From an uncultured Methanobrevibacter sp. (GTDB lineage: Archaea > Methanobacteriota > Methanobacteria > Methanobacteriales > Methanobacteriaceae): a stretch of DNA of 15,966 nucleotides. The notes under the pieces were generated by a model. It saw only the letters and a list, made by a program, of their open reading frames with translations. It did not search any database and had not been told where the DNA came from. The stretch spans positions 1 to 15,966 of the forward strand of contig CADBMS010000008.1 in the NCBI GenBank assembly GCA_902795935.1. The letters are read 5' to 3'. The stretch's first letter is position 1, and each line of letters begins with the position of its first letter. The translations under genes were made by a program, and so were the position numbers. Shown piece after piece: positions 6,407 to 13,945 of the stretch.

Positions 6407-8701
6407 TTGGAAAAGGTTAAGTTTTTAGTTCAAGGAATAGTTCAAGGAGTAGGTTTTAGGCCAACAGTATATCGCATAGTTAAAAAATATGATTTAAATG
6501 GATATATTCGTAATTTAGGAAATATCGTTGAAATTGTTCTTGAAGGAAAAAATGAAGATATAATTTCATTTAAAGAAGATTTAATTAAAAATAAACCAAT
6601 ATTATCTGAAATATATTCCATAGAAACTAAATATCTAAAGTATAATAATGAATATTTTGATTTTACAATACACGAAAGTGAAAGTAATTATTCAGGAAGT
6701 TCAATAATACCTCCAGATATGGGTACTTGTGATACATGCTTAGGCGAAATAAATAATCCTCAAGATAGGCACTATAAGTATCCATTCACTGCTTGTACTG
6801 ATTGTGGACCACGTTTTACAGTTATAAATTCTACTCCATATGACCGTGAAAGAACTAGTATGGACGAATTTCCATTATGCAACGATTGTATGTTTGAATA
6901 CAAAGATATTTCTGATAGACGATACCATGCCGAAGCCATTTGTTGTCCTGAATGTGGACCTGAAGTGATACTATGCAAAAAACATGAACTATTAGATGTG
7001 GATAATCCTATTAAAAAAGCTAGTGAATTATTAGATGAAGGCCATATTTTAGCTATTAAGGGTATTGGAGGTACTCATTTAGTATGTAAAGTTACTGACA
7101 AATTAGTAGTTCAAAAATTGCGTGAACGATTAGGAAGGCCAAATCAGCCATTTGCTTGCATGTCCCCCAATATTGAAACTATTAAAACATTTTGTGAAGT
7201 ATCAGAAAAGGAATATAAAACTTTAATTTCTCAACGAAGACCAATTGTTGTTCTTAAGAAAAATAATGAATATAATTTTGCAGAAAATGTTGCACCTAAT
7301 TTGCATAATATTGGTATTATGTTACCTTACACCGGATTACATCATTTATTATTCCAACACACAGATGAACCCGCATATATTATGACTTCTGCTAATATTC
7401 CTGGAGAACCTATGATAATCAATAATAAAAATATTATTAATGATTTAAATGATATTGCAGATTATTTCTTATTACATAACCGTAAAATTATTAATCGATG
7501 TGATGATTCTGTTGTAAGATATCGTGGCGAAGATATGGCATTTATTAGACGTTCTAGAGGTTATGTGCCTGAACCTTATGATTTAAGCCATATTGATGAT
7601 AAACTCACAATTTTAGCATTAGGTCCTGAAATTGATGTTACATTCAGCTTATTAAAAGAAGGTAAATGTTATCCATCACAACATATTGGAAACACTAATA
7701 AAATTGCAACATTAGAATACATGGAAGATGCAATTAATCATATGTTAAGTATAACACATACTGAAACAGTGGATTTTATTGTTTGTGATATGCACCCACA
7801 ATTTCATACTACTAAATTAGCTAAAGAATTAGGAAATAAATATAATTGTAGTGTTTTACAAGTTCAACATCACCATGCTCACGGAATGTCTTTGATGATT
7901 GATAATGGTTTAGATGAAATGATTTGTATTGCTGCTGATGGTGTTGGATATGGTGATGATGGTAATGCTTGGGGTGGAGAAATTCTTCATTTAAAAGGAT
8001 TTGAATATGAACGTATTGGAGGATTAATGCCTCAAATAATGCCTGGAGGAGATCTTTGTGCTAAATATCCTGCTCGTATGCTAATTTCAATGTTACGAGA
8101 TTACTATTTAGAAGATGAACTTAAAATGATGTTAAAGAATGAATATATTTCTTATTTCCCTTATGGAGAATCTGAAATTGATTTAGTATTTAAACAACTT
8201 GAAAAAAATATTAATGTCAACATTAGTACAAGTACTGGTAGAGTTTTAGATGCTATAAGTGTTGCATTGAAAATTAACGGTAAACGTACATATGAAGGTG
8301 AAGGAGCTATGAAATTAGAATCTGTAGCTTATAACTCTAAAAATCCATTAAAAATTAATGTTGAAATAAACGATAATATTATTAATACTTCAAAAATACT
8401 AAAAGATAGTATTGATTTAATCCATTCTGGTGAAAAAGAAGAAGATGTTGCAGCAGCCACTCAGAGAAGTATTGCTGAAGCTTTAGCTAAAGTTGCTGTT
8501 AAAACTGCTAAAAGAAAAAATATTAAATATATTGGTGGAACTGGCGGTGTTTTTTATAACGAATCCATAAGTTTAGTTGTTAAAGAATATGTTGAAAACA
8601 AAGGATTTATTTATGTTCAACACAGGAACACTTGTGCAGGAGATGGTTCTGTTTCTTTAGGACAAGCTGCTATTGGGGCACTAAAATTTAGTGTGAAATA
8701 A
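6407..8701 (+). CDS. hypF: Hydrogenase maturation carbamoyltransferase HypF
   Basis: HypF converts carbamoyl phosphate into the carbamoyl group placed on HypE, which becomes the cyanide ligands of [NiFe]-hydrogenase active sites. The 764-residue length is normal. The domains run in family order. An acylphosphatase domain (1-91) has VQGVGFRPT at 12-20. A zinc-finger pair uses C108/C111 with C130/C133 and C158/C161 with C180/C183. A YrdC-like domain (about 200-385) has KGIGGTHLV at 218-226. A Kae1-like carbamoyltransferase domain carries HHHAH at 488-492 and AADGVGYGDDGNAWGGE just after. The start is TTG at 6407, fixed by AAGGAG at 6392-6397 and by the conserved sequence beginning right after it. 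The YrdC segment LRERLGRPNQPFA (238-250) lacks two lysines often found there. No other hyp gene is adjacent; the DUF2283-like gene follows closely. Confidence 0.96.
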   Translation: MEKVKFLVQGIVQGVGFRPTVYRIVKKYDLNGYIRNLGNIVEIVLEGKNEDIISFKEDLIKNKPILSEIYSIETKYLKYNNEYFDFTIHESESNYSGSSIIPPDMGTCDTCLGEINNPQDRHYKYPFTACTDCGPRFTVINSTPYDRERTSMDEFPLCNDCMFEYKDISDRRYHAEAICCPECGPEVILCKKHELLDVDNPIKKASELLDEGHILAIKGIGGTHLVCKVTDKLVVQKLRERLGRPNQPFACMSPNIETIKTFCEVSEKEYKTLISQRRPIVVLKKNNEYNFAENVAPNLHNIGIMLPYTGLHHLLFQHTDEPAYIMTSANIPGEPMIINNKNIINDLNDIADYFLLHNRKIINRCDDSVVRYRGEDMAFIRRSRGYVPEPYDLSHIDDKLTILALGPEIDVTFSLLKEGKCYPSQHIGNTNKIATLEYMEDAINHMLSITHTETVDFIVCDMHPQFHTTKLAKELGNKYNCSVLQVQHHHAHGMSLMIDNGLDEMICIAADGVGYGDDGNAWGGEILHLKGFEYERIGGLMPQIMPGGDLCAKYPARMLISMLRDYYLEDELKMMLKNEYISYFPYGESEIDLVFKQLEKNINVNISTSTGRVLDAISVALKINGKRTYEGEGAMKLESVAYNSKNPLKINVEINDNIINTSKILKDSIDLIHSGEKEEDVAAATQRSIAEALAKVAVKTAKRKNIKYIGGTGGVFYNESISLVVKEYVENKGFIYVQHRNTCAGDGSVSLGQAAIGALKFSVK

Positions 8702-8740
8702 TATTAATTTTATTATATGATTATTTTAAGGGTTATTAAT

Positions 8741-9130
8741 ATGTCTAGAGAAGATTTTGAAGTTTTAGATATGAATTATGAATATGATTTAGATGATGAT
8801 ACTCTTTTTATTTATGGTGTCGATGAAAGTGAATATAAAGAGTCACTTACTGTTGATGAATCTTTTGTGTTAGATATTAACGATTTTAATGAACCTGAAT
8901 CTTTTGAGATTTTAAATATTTCAGACTTATTAGAAGTTGATAGTGAACTTTTACTAAATCCTTTAAGTGTTAATGGCTTTATTGAAGTTGATTCTGATTT
9001 AATTAGTGTTAACTTAAATTTTGTTTTAGGAAATAAGAGTTATGAAATTGAGAAATCTCAATTATTGCAAATGCCGAATTATTTTAAATTAGAAGGATTT
9101 TATGCTAATATAAATATTAATATTATTTAA
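8741..9130 (+). CDS. Small acidic DUF2283-like protein
   Basis: The 129-residue product is strongly acidic. Its first half follows the DUF2283 pattern: YDLDDDTLFIYGVDE (near residues 14-28), then a segment ending in VLDINDFNEPESFEILNISDLL. This matches the family form of a YDxxxDxLYI strand, a central stretch, then a GIEILNAS-like end. The second half (about 75-129) is not recognised. The ATG at 8741 is preferred because AAGGGT at 8728-8733 precedes it by seven bases; an in-frame ATG at 8717 has no ribosome-binding site. It starts about 40 bp after hypF on the same strand and may share its transcript. Its stop codon overlaps that of the convergent regulator gene. DUF2283 has no settled function. 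Confidence 0.7.
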   Translation: MSREDFEVLDMNYEYDLDDDTLFIYGVDESEYKESLTVDESFVLDINDFNEPESFEILNISDLLEVDSELLLNPLSVNGFIEVDSDLISVNLNFVLGNKSYEIEKSQLLQMPNYFKLEGFYANININII

Positions 9131-9636
9131 TAAGTATCATATAGGGAGTTTATTTGATTTTCTACATCTTCTAAAACTTCTATTGCCCGTTTTTGTAATG
9201 TTGCATACAATTTAATCAATGATTTTAATTCTGACAATGCTTCTAATTGTCCTGATCTTAACCTTTGTTCCACATTTAAGAGTCTTGACCATTCATCACC
9301 AGAAGGTAATTGTTTATGTTCTAAGTTTCTTTCTGTGATTCCTATTTCAAACGTATTTTTATCTATTATTATGTTTACTTTTATATCATGAGGCATTTTA
9401 TAGTATTTTCTTGGACGCCCACGTTCTATTTTTTTTAATGAAGATTCTAATATTCCTATTTCTTCCATTGCCCTTAAATGTTCTATTATTGCTTTTTGTC
9501 CCACTTCTAATTCAGTAGATAATTGACTTACAAAACGTGGTTCTTCTCTTAATAGTTCCATTATGTCTCGTCTTGTTCTACAACCCATTACATCAAGTAT
9601 TGCTTCTTTTGTTATATCATCATATTCGTTTCTCAT
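9127..9636 (-). CDS. ArsR-type winged-helix transcriptional regulator, candidate heat-shock regulator
   Basis: The 169-residue protein has an N-terminal winged helix. RRDIMELLREEPRFVSQLS leads into the recognition region VGQKAIIEHLRAMEEIGIL (about 45-63), and ERGRPRKYYKM (71-81) forms the wing. Residues 115-165 are a charged, leucine-bearing helix that probably forms a dimerising coiled coil. No ArsR metal-binding cysteine pair is present; the only cysteine is C19. It is divergent from grpE-dnaK, and the shared spacer holds a repeated TATA element and palindromic sites. This suggests it controls itself and the chaperone operon. Archaeoglobus HSR1 and Pyrococcus Phr are known archaeal heat-shock repressors with related folds, but orthology is not claimed. 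The start is the only ATG after an in-frame stop just upstream; GATGATG is the nearest ribosome-binding match. The stop overlaps the convergent gene by four bases. Confidence 0.8.
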   Translation of the reverse strand: MRNEYDDITKEAILDVMGCRTRRDIMELLREEPRFVSQLSTELEVGQKAIIEHLRAMEEIGILESSLKKIERGRPRKYYKMPHDIKVNIIIDKNTFEIGITERNLEHKQLPSGDEWSRLLNVEQRLRSGQLEALSELKSLIKLYATLQKRAIEVLEDVENQINSLYDTY

Positions 9637-9666
9637 AATTCATCATCATGCATATTATATATTGAA

Positions 9667-9731
9667 GGTTTATATAACCTTTTGTAACTATAATATCGAA
9701 AAGTTTATATAACCTTTTGTAACTATAATAT
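9667..9731. repeat. Tandem 29-bp direct repeat with TATA boxes in the divergent promoter region
   Basis: A 29-bp sequence occurs twice without mismatch, at 9668-9696 and 9703-9731 (35-bp period). Each copy starts GTTTATATAACC, continues TTTTGTAACT and ends ATAATAT. TTTATATAA at 9669-9677 and 9704-9712 is a good archaeal TATA box on the plus strand. It also reads as TTATATAAA on the minus strand, framed in the first copy by GGTT/AACC arms. The first copy is well placed for leftward transcription of the regulator (start near 9648). The second suits rightward transcription of grpE (start near 9733). GTAACT recurs at 9684, 9719 and again at 9762. Confidence 0.85.
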
Positions 9732-9751
9732 GATATGGAAAATTTATTTGT

Positions 9752-9766
9752 GTTACTAAAAGTAAC
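9752..9766. promoter_or_regulatory. Perfect palindrome, candidate operator for the grpE-dnaK operon
   Basis: GTTACTAAAAGTAAC has 6-bp perfect arms around AAA, and so has the form GTTAC-N5-GTAAC. It lies about 20 bp after the predicted grpE transcription start from the second TATA box. A bound repressor there would block initiation or escape. The arm GTAAC also occurs in both copies of the upstream repeat. Its architecture recalls the CTAAC-N5-GTTAG site reported for Archaeoglobus HSR1. The binding protein is inferred to be the divergent winged-helix regulator. Confidence 0.5.
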
Positions 9767-9830
9767 TTTAATACAAAATTCCAAAAAAAATCAATTTCAC
9801 AAAAAATGAACACAGGGACGGTGAAATAAA

Positions 9831-10445
9831 TTGAGTAAAGAAAATAAAAAACTCAAAAATGAAGAAGAAAAGAAAACATCCCTGCCTGAAGAAGAGCAAG
9901 AAATCGAAAATCAAAACAAAGAAACAGAAAATCTTCAAGAAGAAACAGAAATCCAAAATGAAACTGAAAAAATCAAAGAAGAACTCAAAAAAGAAATTGA
10001 AGAATCATTAAAAGAAGAATTCGATAAAAAAACTGGAGAATACATCACACATATCCAACGATTACAAGCAGACTTCGACAACTACAAAAAACAAAGCGAA
10101 AAACAACAAAGAGATTTAATCTCATTCGCTAATGAAGGATTACTTCTTAAAATATTAGAAGTTTACGAAGACTTTGAACGTGCAATAAACAACTGTAAAA
10201 CAGAAAAAGAATATTCAGAAGGATTGGAATTAATCTACAAAAAATTAACAACAATGCTAGAAAAAGAAGGCATACAAACAATACCAACAGAAAATGAAAA
10301 ATTCGATCCATATAAGCATGAAGCAATGATGGCTGAAAATAACGAAGAATATGAAAATGGTATGATAATCGATGAATTATCAAAAGGCTACACCCTAAAA
10401 GATAAAGTAATTAAGTATTCAATGGTGAAAGTCTGTAAAAAATAA
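9831..10445 (+). CDS. grpE: Nucleotide exchange factor GrpE
   Basis: GrpE releases ADP from DnaK and so resets the Hsp70 cycle. The 204-residue protein begins with about 65 residues almost wholly of Glu, Lys, Gln and Asn, longer and more charged than a minimal GrpE. The dimerising helix follows (IQRLQADFDNYKKQ near 75-88; the RxxADFxNYxKR-type signature), then the four-helix part with LLKILEVYEDFERAI. The beta-wing has FDPYKHEAMM (158-167) and GYTLKDKVIKYSMVKV (186-201). The last segment has KYSMV where many bacterial proteins have RPAMV. The start is a TTG at 9831, supported by GGTGA at 9820-9824, six bases upstream. dnaK begins 48 bp after the stop, so the two should be co-transcribed from the repeat-bearing promoter. 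Confidence 0.93.
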   Translation: MSKENKKLKNEEEKKTSLPEEEQEIENQNKETENLQEETEIQNETEKIKEELKKEIEESLKEEFDKKTGEYITHIQRLQADFDNYKKQSEKQQRDLISFANEGLLLKILEVYEDFERAINNCKTEKEYSEGLELIYKKLTTMLEKEGIQTIPTENEKFDPYKHEAMMAENNEEYENGMIIDELSKGYTLKDKVIKYSMVKVCKK

Positions 10446-10493
10446 AATTTACAAAAATTATTAAAAAAAAATGAAAAAATAAGGTGATTTCCC

Positions 10494-12374
10494 ATGACAA
10501 CTAAAAAAGAAAAAATTATTGGAATTGACCTCGGAACAAGTAACTCCGCAGCATCAGTACTCGTAGGTGGAAAAGCTACAGTAATTCCTAGTGCTGAAGG
10601 AGCATCCCAATATGGTAAAGCATTTCCAAGTTATGTAGCATTTACAGAAGATGGAGATAGATTAGTAGGAGAACCTGCAAGAAGGCAAGCAGTAACCAAT
10701 CCAGAAAATACAATTAGTGCAATTAAAAGAAGTATGGGTACCGATACTAAAGTAGAAGTGAATGGTAAAAAATATAGTCCACAAGAAATCTCTGCATTTA
10801 TCTTACAAAAAATAAAAAAAGATGCTGAAACATTTCTAGGTGAAGAAATCAAAAAAGCAGTAATTACAGTACCTGCATACTTTGACGACAACCAAAGAAC
10901 TGCAACAAAAGATGCGGGAACAATAGCAGGATTAGATGTTGTAAGACTTGTAAACGAGCCAACCGCAGCAAGTCTTGCATATGGTATTGATAAAGCTGAT
11001 GAAGACGAATTAGACATTATGGTATTCGATTTTGGTGGAGGTACATTAGATGTAACCATCATGGAATTCGGTGGAGGAGTATTTGAAGTAAAATCCACTA
11101 GTGGAGACACACAACTTGGTGGAACCGATATGGACAATACACTCATGAACTACTTAGCAAATGAATTCAAAAAAGAAAATGGAATCGACCTAATGGATAA
11201 TGATCAAGCAGTACAAAGACTAAGAGAAGCTGCAGAAAAAGCTAAAATAGAATTATCCACAACTTTAACCACAGAAATAAACTTACCATTCATTGCAATG
11301 GACGAAAGCGGAGCTAAAAATTTAATCCACAGTTTAACTAGAGCAAAACTTGAAGAATTAGTTGACCCTATTGTATCAAAATGTTCTAAACCAATGCAAC
11401 AAGCTCTTGATGACGCTAAAATGAAAAAGACAGATATTGATAAAATCATCTTAGTTGGTGGGCCTACTAGAATGCCATGCGTACAAGAATTTGTAGAAAA
11501 ATTCATTGGTAAAAAAATTGAAAGAGGAATCGACCCAATGGAATGTGTATCTATGGGTGCAGCAATTCAAGGAGGGGTTTTAGCTGGAGAAATTACAGAC
11601 ATATTATTATTAGATGTAACTCCATTATCATTAGGTCTTGAAACCTTAGGTGGAGTATCAACTACATTAATCGAAAGAAACACAACCATTCCAACTAAAA
11701 AAAGTCAAATATTTTCAACAGCAGCAGATTCCCAAACATCTGTAGATATTCATGTATTACAAGGTGAAAGACCTATGGCTGCAGATAACACTACTCTTGG
11801 CAGATTCCAATTAGTAGGAATACCTCCTGCACCAAGAGGAACTCCTCAAATTGAGGTAACTTTTGATATAGATGCAAACGGTATAATAAACGTATCTGCA
11901 TTAGATAAAGGAACTGGTAAAGAACAGCAAATTACTATTACAGCATCCACTAAATTATCTGATGAAGAAATTGAACAGAAAGTTAAAGAAGCAGAAATGA
12001 ATGCTGAAGAAGATAAAAAGAAACAAGAAGAAATTGAAACTAGAAACAATGCAGATTCAATGATTTATACAGCTGAAAAAACTTTAGAAGAATTAGATGA
12101 TAAAGTAGATGCTGATAAAAAAGAAAATGTTGAAACATTAGTTAAAGAGTTACGTGAACTTGTAGCTGGTGATGACATAACTGCTATTAAAGAGAAAAGT
12201 GATGAATTAACTAAAGTTATCCAAGAAATTGGTGCCGCAATTTATCAAGAAGCTCAAGCAGCACAAGCAGCACAAGCAGCACAAGAACAAGCTCAAAGTC
12301 AATCTCAAGATTCTGAATCTACTAATACTGATGACGAAGTCATTGATGCAGATTATGAAGTTAAAGATGACTGA
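10494..12374 (+). CDS. dnaK: Hsp70 chaperone DnaK
   Basis: DnaK is the ATP-driven chaperone that binds unfolded segments with DnaJ and GrpE. The 626-residue protein has the nucleotide-binding blocks GIDLGTSNS (10-18), VPAYFDDNQR (126-135), NEPTAASLAYG (154-164) and DFGGGTLDV (179-187). The interdomain linker LLLDVTPLSLG lies near 371-381, followed by the substrate-binding beta domain and a helical lid. The nucleotide-binding domain is the short form, lacking the insertion seen in proteobacterial DnaK. That fits the known view that archaeal dnaK came laterally from Gram-positive-like bacteria. The tail has a QAA repeat, then an acidic end, VIDADYEVKDD. AAGGTGAT at 10481-10488, five bases before the ATG, is an excellent ribosome-binding site. 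Base composition is like its neighbours, so any transfer is old. Confidence 0.98.
   Translation: MTTKKEKIIGIDLGTSNSAASVLVGGKATVIPSAEGASQYGKAFPSYVAFTEDGDRLVGEPARRQAVTNPENTISAIKRSMGTDTKVEVNGKKYSPQEISAFILQKIKKDAETFLGEEIKKAVITVPAYFDDNQRTATKDAGTIAGLDVVRLVNEPTAASLAYGIDKADEDELDIMVFDFGGGTLDVTIMEFGGGVFEVKSTSGDTQLGGTDMDNTLMNYLANEFKKENGIDLMDNDQAVQRLREAAEKAKIELSTTLTTEINLPFIAMDESGAKNLIHSLTRAKLEELVDPIVSKCSKPMQQALDDAKMKKTDIDKIILVGGPTRMPCVQEFVEKFIGKKIERGIDPMECVSMGAAIQGGVLAGEITDILLLDVTPLSLGLETLGGVSTTLIERNTTIPTKKSQIFSTAADSQTSVDIHVLQGERPMAADNTTLGRFQLVGIPPAPRGTPQIEVTFDIDANGIINVSALDKGTGKEQQITITASTKLSDEEIEQKVKEAEMNAEEDKKKQEEIETRNNADSMIYTAEKTLEELDDKVDADKKENVETLVKELRELVAGDDITAIKEKSDELTKVIQEIGAAIYQEAQAAQAAQAAQEQAQSQSQDSESTNTDDEVIDADYEVKDD
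12255..12281 (+). repeat. Three perfect copies of a 9-bp repeat in the dnaK tail
   Basis: CAAGCAGCA occurs three times end to end inside dnaK, and the series then decays as CAAGAACAA. Each unit encodes Gln-Ala-Ala, in the flexible linker after the lid domain. Repeats in multiples of three such as this can change in number without breaking the frame. Confidence 0.85.
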
Positions 12375-12377
12375 AAC

Positions 12378-12403
12378 TAAAAGAGATTTATTTATCTCTT
12401 TTA
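12378..12403 (+). terminator. Hairpin directly after dnaK
   Basis: Starting three bases after the dnaK stop, TAAAAGAGAT (12378-12387) pairs perfectly with ATCTCTTTTA (12394-12403) around a six-base loop. The 3' arm carries a short T run. It could end transcription, or protect the 3' end of the grpE-dnaK mRNA. Confidence 0.55.
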
Positions 12404-12452
12404 TAAAATTTATAAGAAAAATATCATCAGCCTCTAACACAATGTGTTCCAT

Positions 12453-12501
12453 AAAAACAGATCTCTAAACTTATTTTAAAAAAAATAGGGATCTGTTTTT
12501 T
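12453..12501 (+). terminator. Bacterial-style intrinsic terminator between dnaK and dnaJ
   Basis: AAAAACAGATCTC (12453-12465) pairs with GGGATCTGTTTTT (12488-12500), giving 13 pairs with one T-G wobble and a 22-base A/T loop. The stem ends in a run of six T. Outer A-T pairs, an inner G/C-bearing part and a T tract make it look like a Rho-independent terminator that could work in both directions. It lies 78 bp after dnaK, downstream of a first hairpin, so dnaJ probably has its own promoter. Confidence 0.65.
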
Positions 12502-12677
12502 ACCTCCATAAATTAGTTAATTACTAAAAAATCATACTAGTTGATATCAGAAAATAATTAGTATAATATAATAAAAGATATTATAATCCTTTAATTAACA
12601 GGATTTTTTAATTCAAATTATCATTACATAAATAAATAAAAAGAAAATTTTCATTATGAAACTGCAGGTGAAAATGA

Positions 12678-13823
12678 ATGGCAGAAAAACGTGATTATTA
12701 TGAGGTTCTTGGAGTAGATAAAGGAGCCAATGCAAAAGAAATTAAAAAAGCTTATAGAAAATTAGCTATGAAATACCATCCAGATAGAAGTGAAGAACCT
12801 GATGCTACAGAGAAATTTAAAGAAGTTAGTGAAGCTTATGCTGTATTGTCTGATGAAAATAAAAAACAAAGATATGACCAATTTGGACATGCAGGTATGG
12901 ATGGATTTTCACAAGAAGATATTTTCAATAATATTAACTTCGAAGACATATTTCAAGAATTTGGATTTGGAGGTGGAGGAGGCAGTATATTTGATATCTT
13001 CTTCGGTGGCGGCGGACGTAGTCGTAACTATAATGGGCCTCAAAGAGGATCTGATGTTTATTATGATTTAGAAATCACATTAGAGGATGCATATAACGGA
13101 ATTTTAAAAGAAATTAAAGTTACCCGTAATAGAACTTGTCCAGAGTGTGATGGTTCTAAAGCTGAACCTGGAAGTAAAATAGACACTTGCAGTACCTGTG
13201 GAGGTACCGGTCAAGTTAAAACTGTTAGAAATACTATTCTTGGCCAAATGGCTAGTGTTCAACCGTGTCCTAATTGTAAAGGAGAAGGTAAAATTATTAG
13301 TAATCCCTGCCATAACTGTCATGGACGTGGTTTTGTAAGACAAAGCAATACTATTGCAGTTAATATTCCACCAGGTGTTGATAATGGTTCTAGAATAAGA
13401 GTTCCTGGTGAAGGCGAGTCTGGTTTGCGTAATGGTCCTGCAGGAGATTTGTATGCAATTATACATATTAAACATCACAAGTTATTTGAACGTGATGGTT
13501 CTAATCTGTATTTAGAAATTCCTATTAGTTTTGTTCAAGCCGCTCTTGGTGGAAATACCGATATTCCTACTTTAACTAAAAATATTGAACTTAAAATTCC
13601 TGCTGGTACTCAAACAGATACTACTTTCCGTTTGAAAGGACATGGTATGCCTAGTCTTAGACATAAAGGTTTTGGTAATTTATATGTTAATGTTAGAGTT
13701 GTTACTCCCCGTAAATTGAGTTCTAAACAGAAAAAGTTGTTGCGTAAGTTTGAATCAATTAGCGGTGATGAGTTAATTAATCCTAATAAAGGTTTCTTTG
13801 ATAAGCTTAAAGATGCATTATAA
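12678..13823 (+). CDS. dnaJ: Hsp40 co-chaperone DnaJ, type I
   Basis: DnaJ delivers unfolded proteins to DnaK and stimulates its ATPase. The 381-residue protein has the full type I layout. The J domain (5-70) has HPD at 34-36. A Gly/Phe-rich region (about 72-118) includes FGFGGGGG and FFGGGG. A zinc domain has four CxxC pairs at C154/C157, C171/C174, C197/C200 and C211/C214. Two beta-barrel substrate domains and a short dimerisation tail follow. The first zinc repeat reads CPECDGSKAE, with Ser-Lys where the family has GxG. The start at 12678 follows AGGTGA (12666-12671) by six bases; an out-of-frame ATG at 12674 overlaps it. The gene is separated from dnaK by hairpins and probably has its own transcript. 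Confidence 0.97.
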   Translation: MAEKRDYYEVLGVDKGANAKEIKKAYRKLAMKYHPDRSEEPDATEKFKEVSEAYAVLSDENKKQRYDQFGHAGMDGFSQEDIFNNINFEDIFQEFGFGGGGGSIFDIFFGGGGRSRNYNGPQRGSDVYYDLEITLEDAYNGILKEIKVTRNRTCPECDGSKAEPGSKIDTCSTCGGTGQVKTVRNTILGQMASVQPCPNCKGEGKIISNPCHNCHGRGFVRQSNTIAVNIPPGVDNGSRIRVPGEGESGLRNGPAGDLYAIIHIKHHKLFERDGSNLYLEIPISFVQAALGGNTDIPTLTKNIELKIPAGTQTDTTFRLKGHGMPSLRHKGFGNLYVNVRVVTPRKLSSKQKKLLRKFESISGDELINPNKGFFDKLKDAL

Positions 13824-13838
13824 TACCTATTTATTTAA

Positions 13839-13884
13839 TTTTTAGATTTTTTTATTATTTTATATAATTTTTATTAATTTTTTT
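13839..13884 (+). terminator. Poly-T terminator region after dnaJ
   Basis: T runs of five to seven bases at 13839-13843, 13847-13853, 13868-13872 and 13878-13884 begin about 15 bp after the dnaJ stop. There is no convincing stem, so this is the plain U-tract type of archaeal terminator. Confidence 0.5.
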
Positions 13885-13894
13885 ATTATTTACT

Positions 13895-13908
13895 GAAAAC
13901 ATTTATAT
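13895..13908 (+). promoter_or_regulatory. BRE/TATA promoter of the YhgE/Pip-like gene
   Basis: GAAAACATTTATAT combines an A-rich BRE-like element with TTTATAT, a good match to the methanogen box A. Transcription should start near 13930, about 16 to 28 bp before the candidate start codons, giving a short leader. Confidence 0.55.
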
Positions 13909-13945
13909 CCATAAAGATTCATAAATTATAATTTAAAAAATAACA

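Larger units (their letters stand above)
12375..12677. other. dnaK-dnaJ intergenic region
   Basis: These 303 bp hold the two hairpins listed separately and, further on, a likely dnaJ promoter. GAAAATAATTAG (12550-12561) followed by TATAATATA (12562-12570) could serve as BRE and TATA box, with a start near 12592 and an 86-base leader. TTACTAAAA at 12521-12529 repeats half of the palindrome found before grpE, but the second half is missing. Confidence 0.4.

Noticed and set aside
9667..9731. Possible CRISPR-like repeat because of the 29-bp unit
   Set aside because: There are only two units with a six-base gap between them, and each holds a TATA box; the promoter explanation fits better.
10631..11146. 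Antisense frame (171 codons) within dnaK
   Set aside because: It is the reverse of a highly conserved dnaK region; serine/valine-rich composition and lack of start signals mark it as a shadow.
12229..12468. Lys/His-rich frame across the dnaK end
   Set aside because: It is the CAAGCAGCA repeat read in another frame, followed by the hairpin region; no ribosome-binding site.
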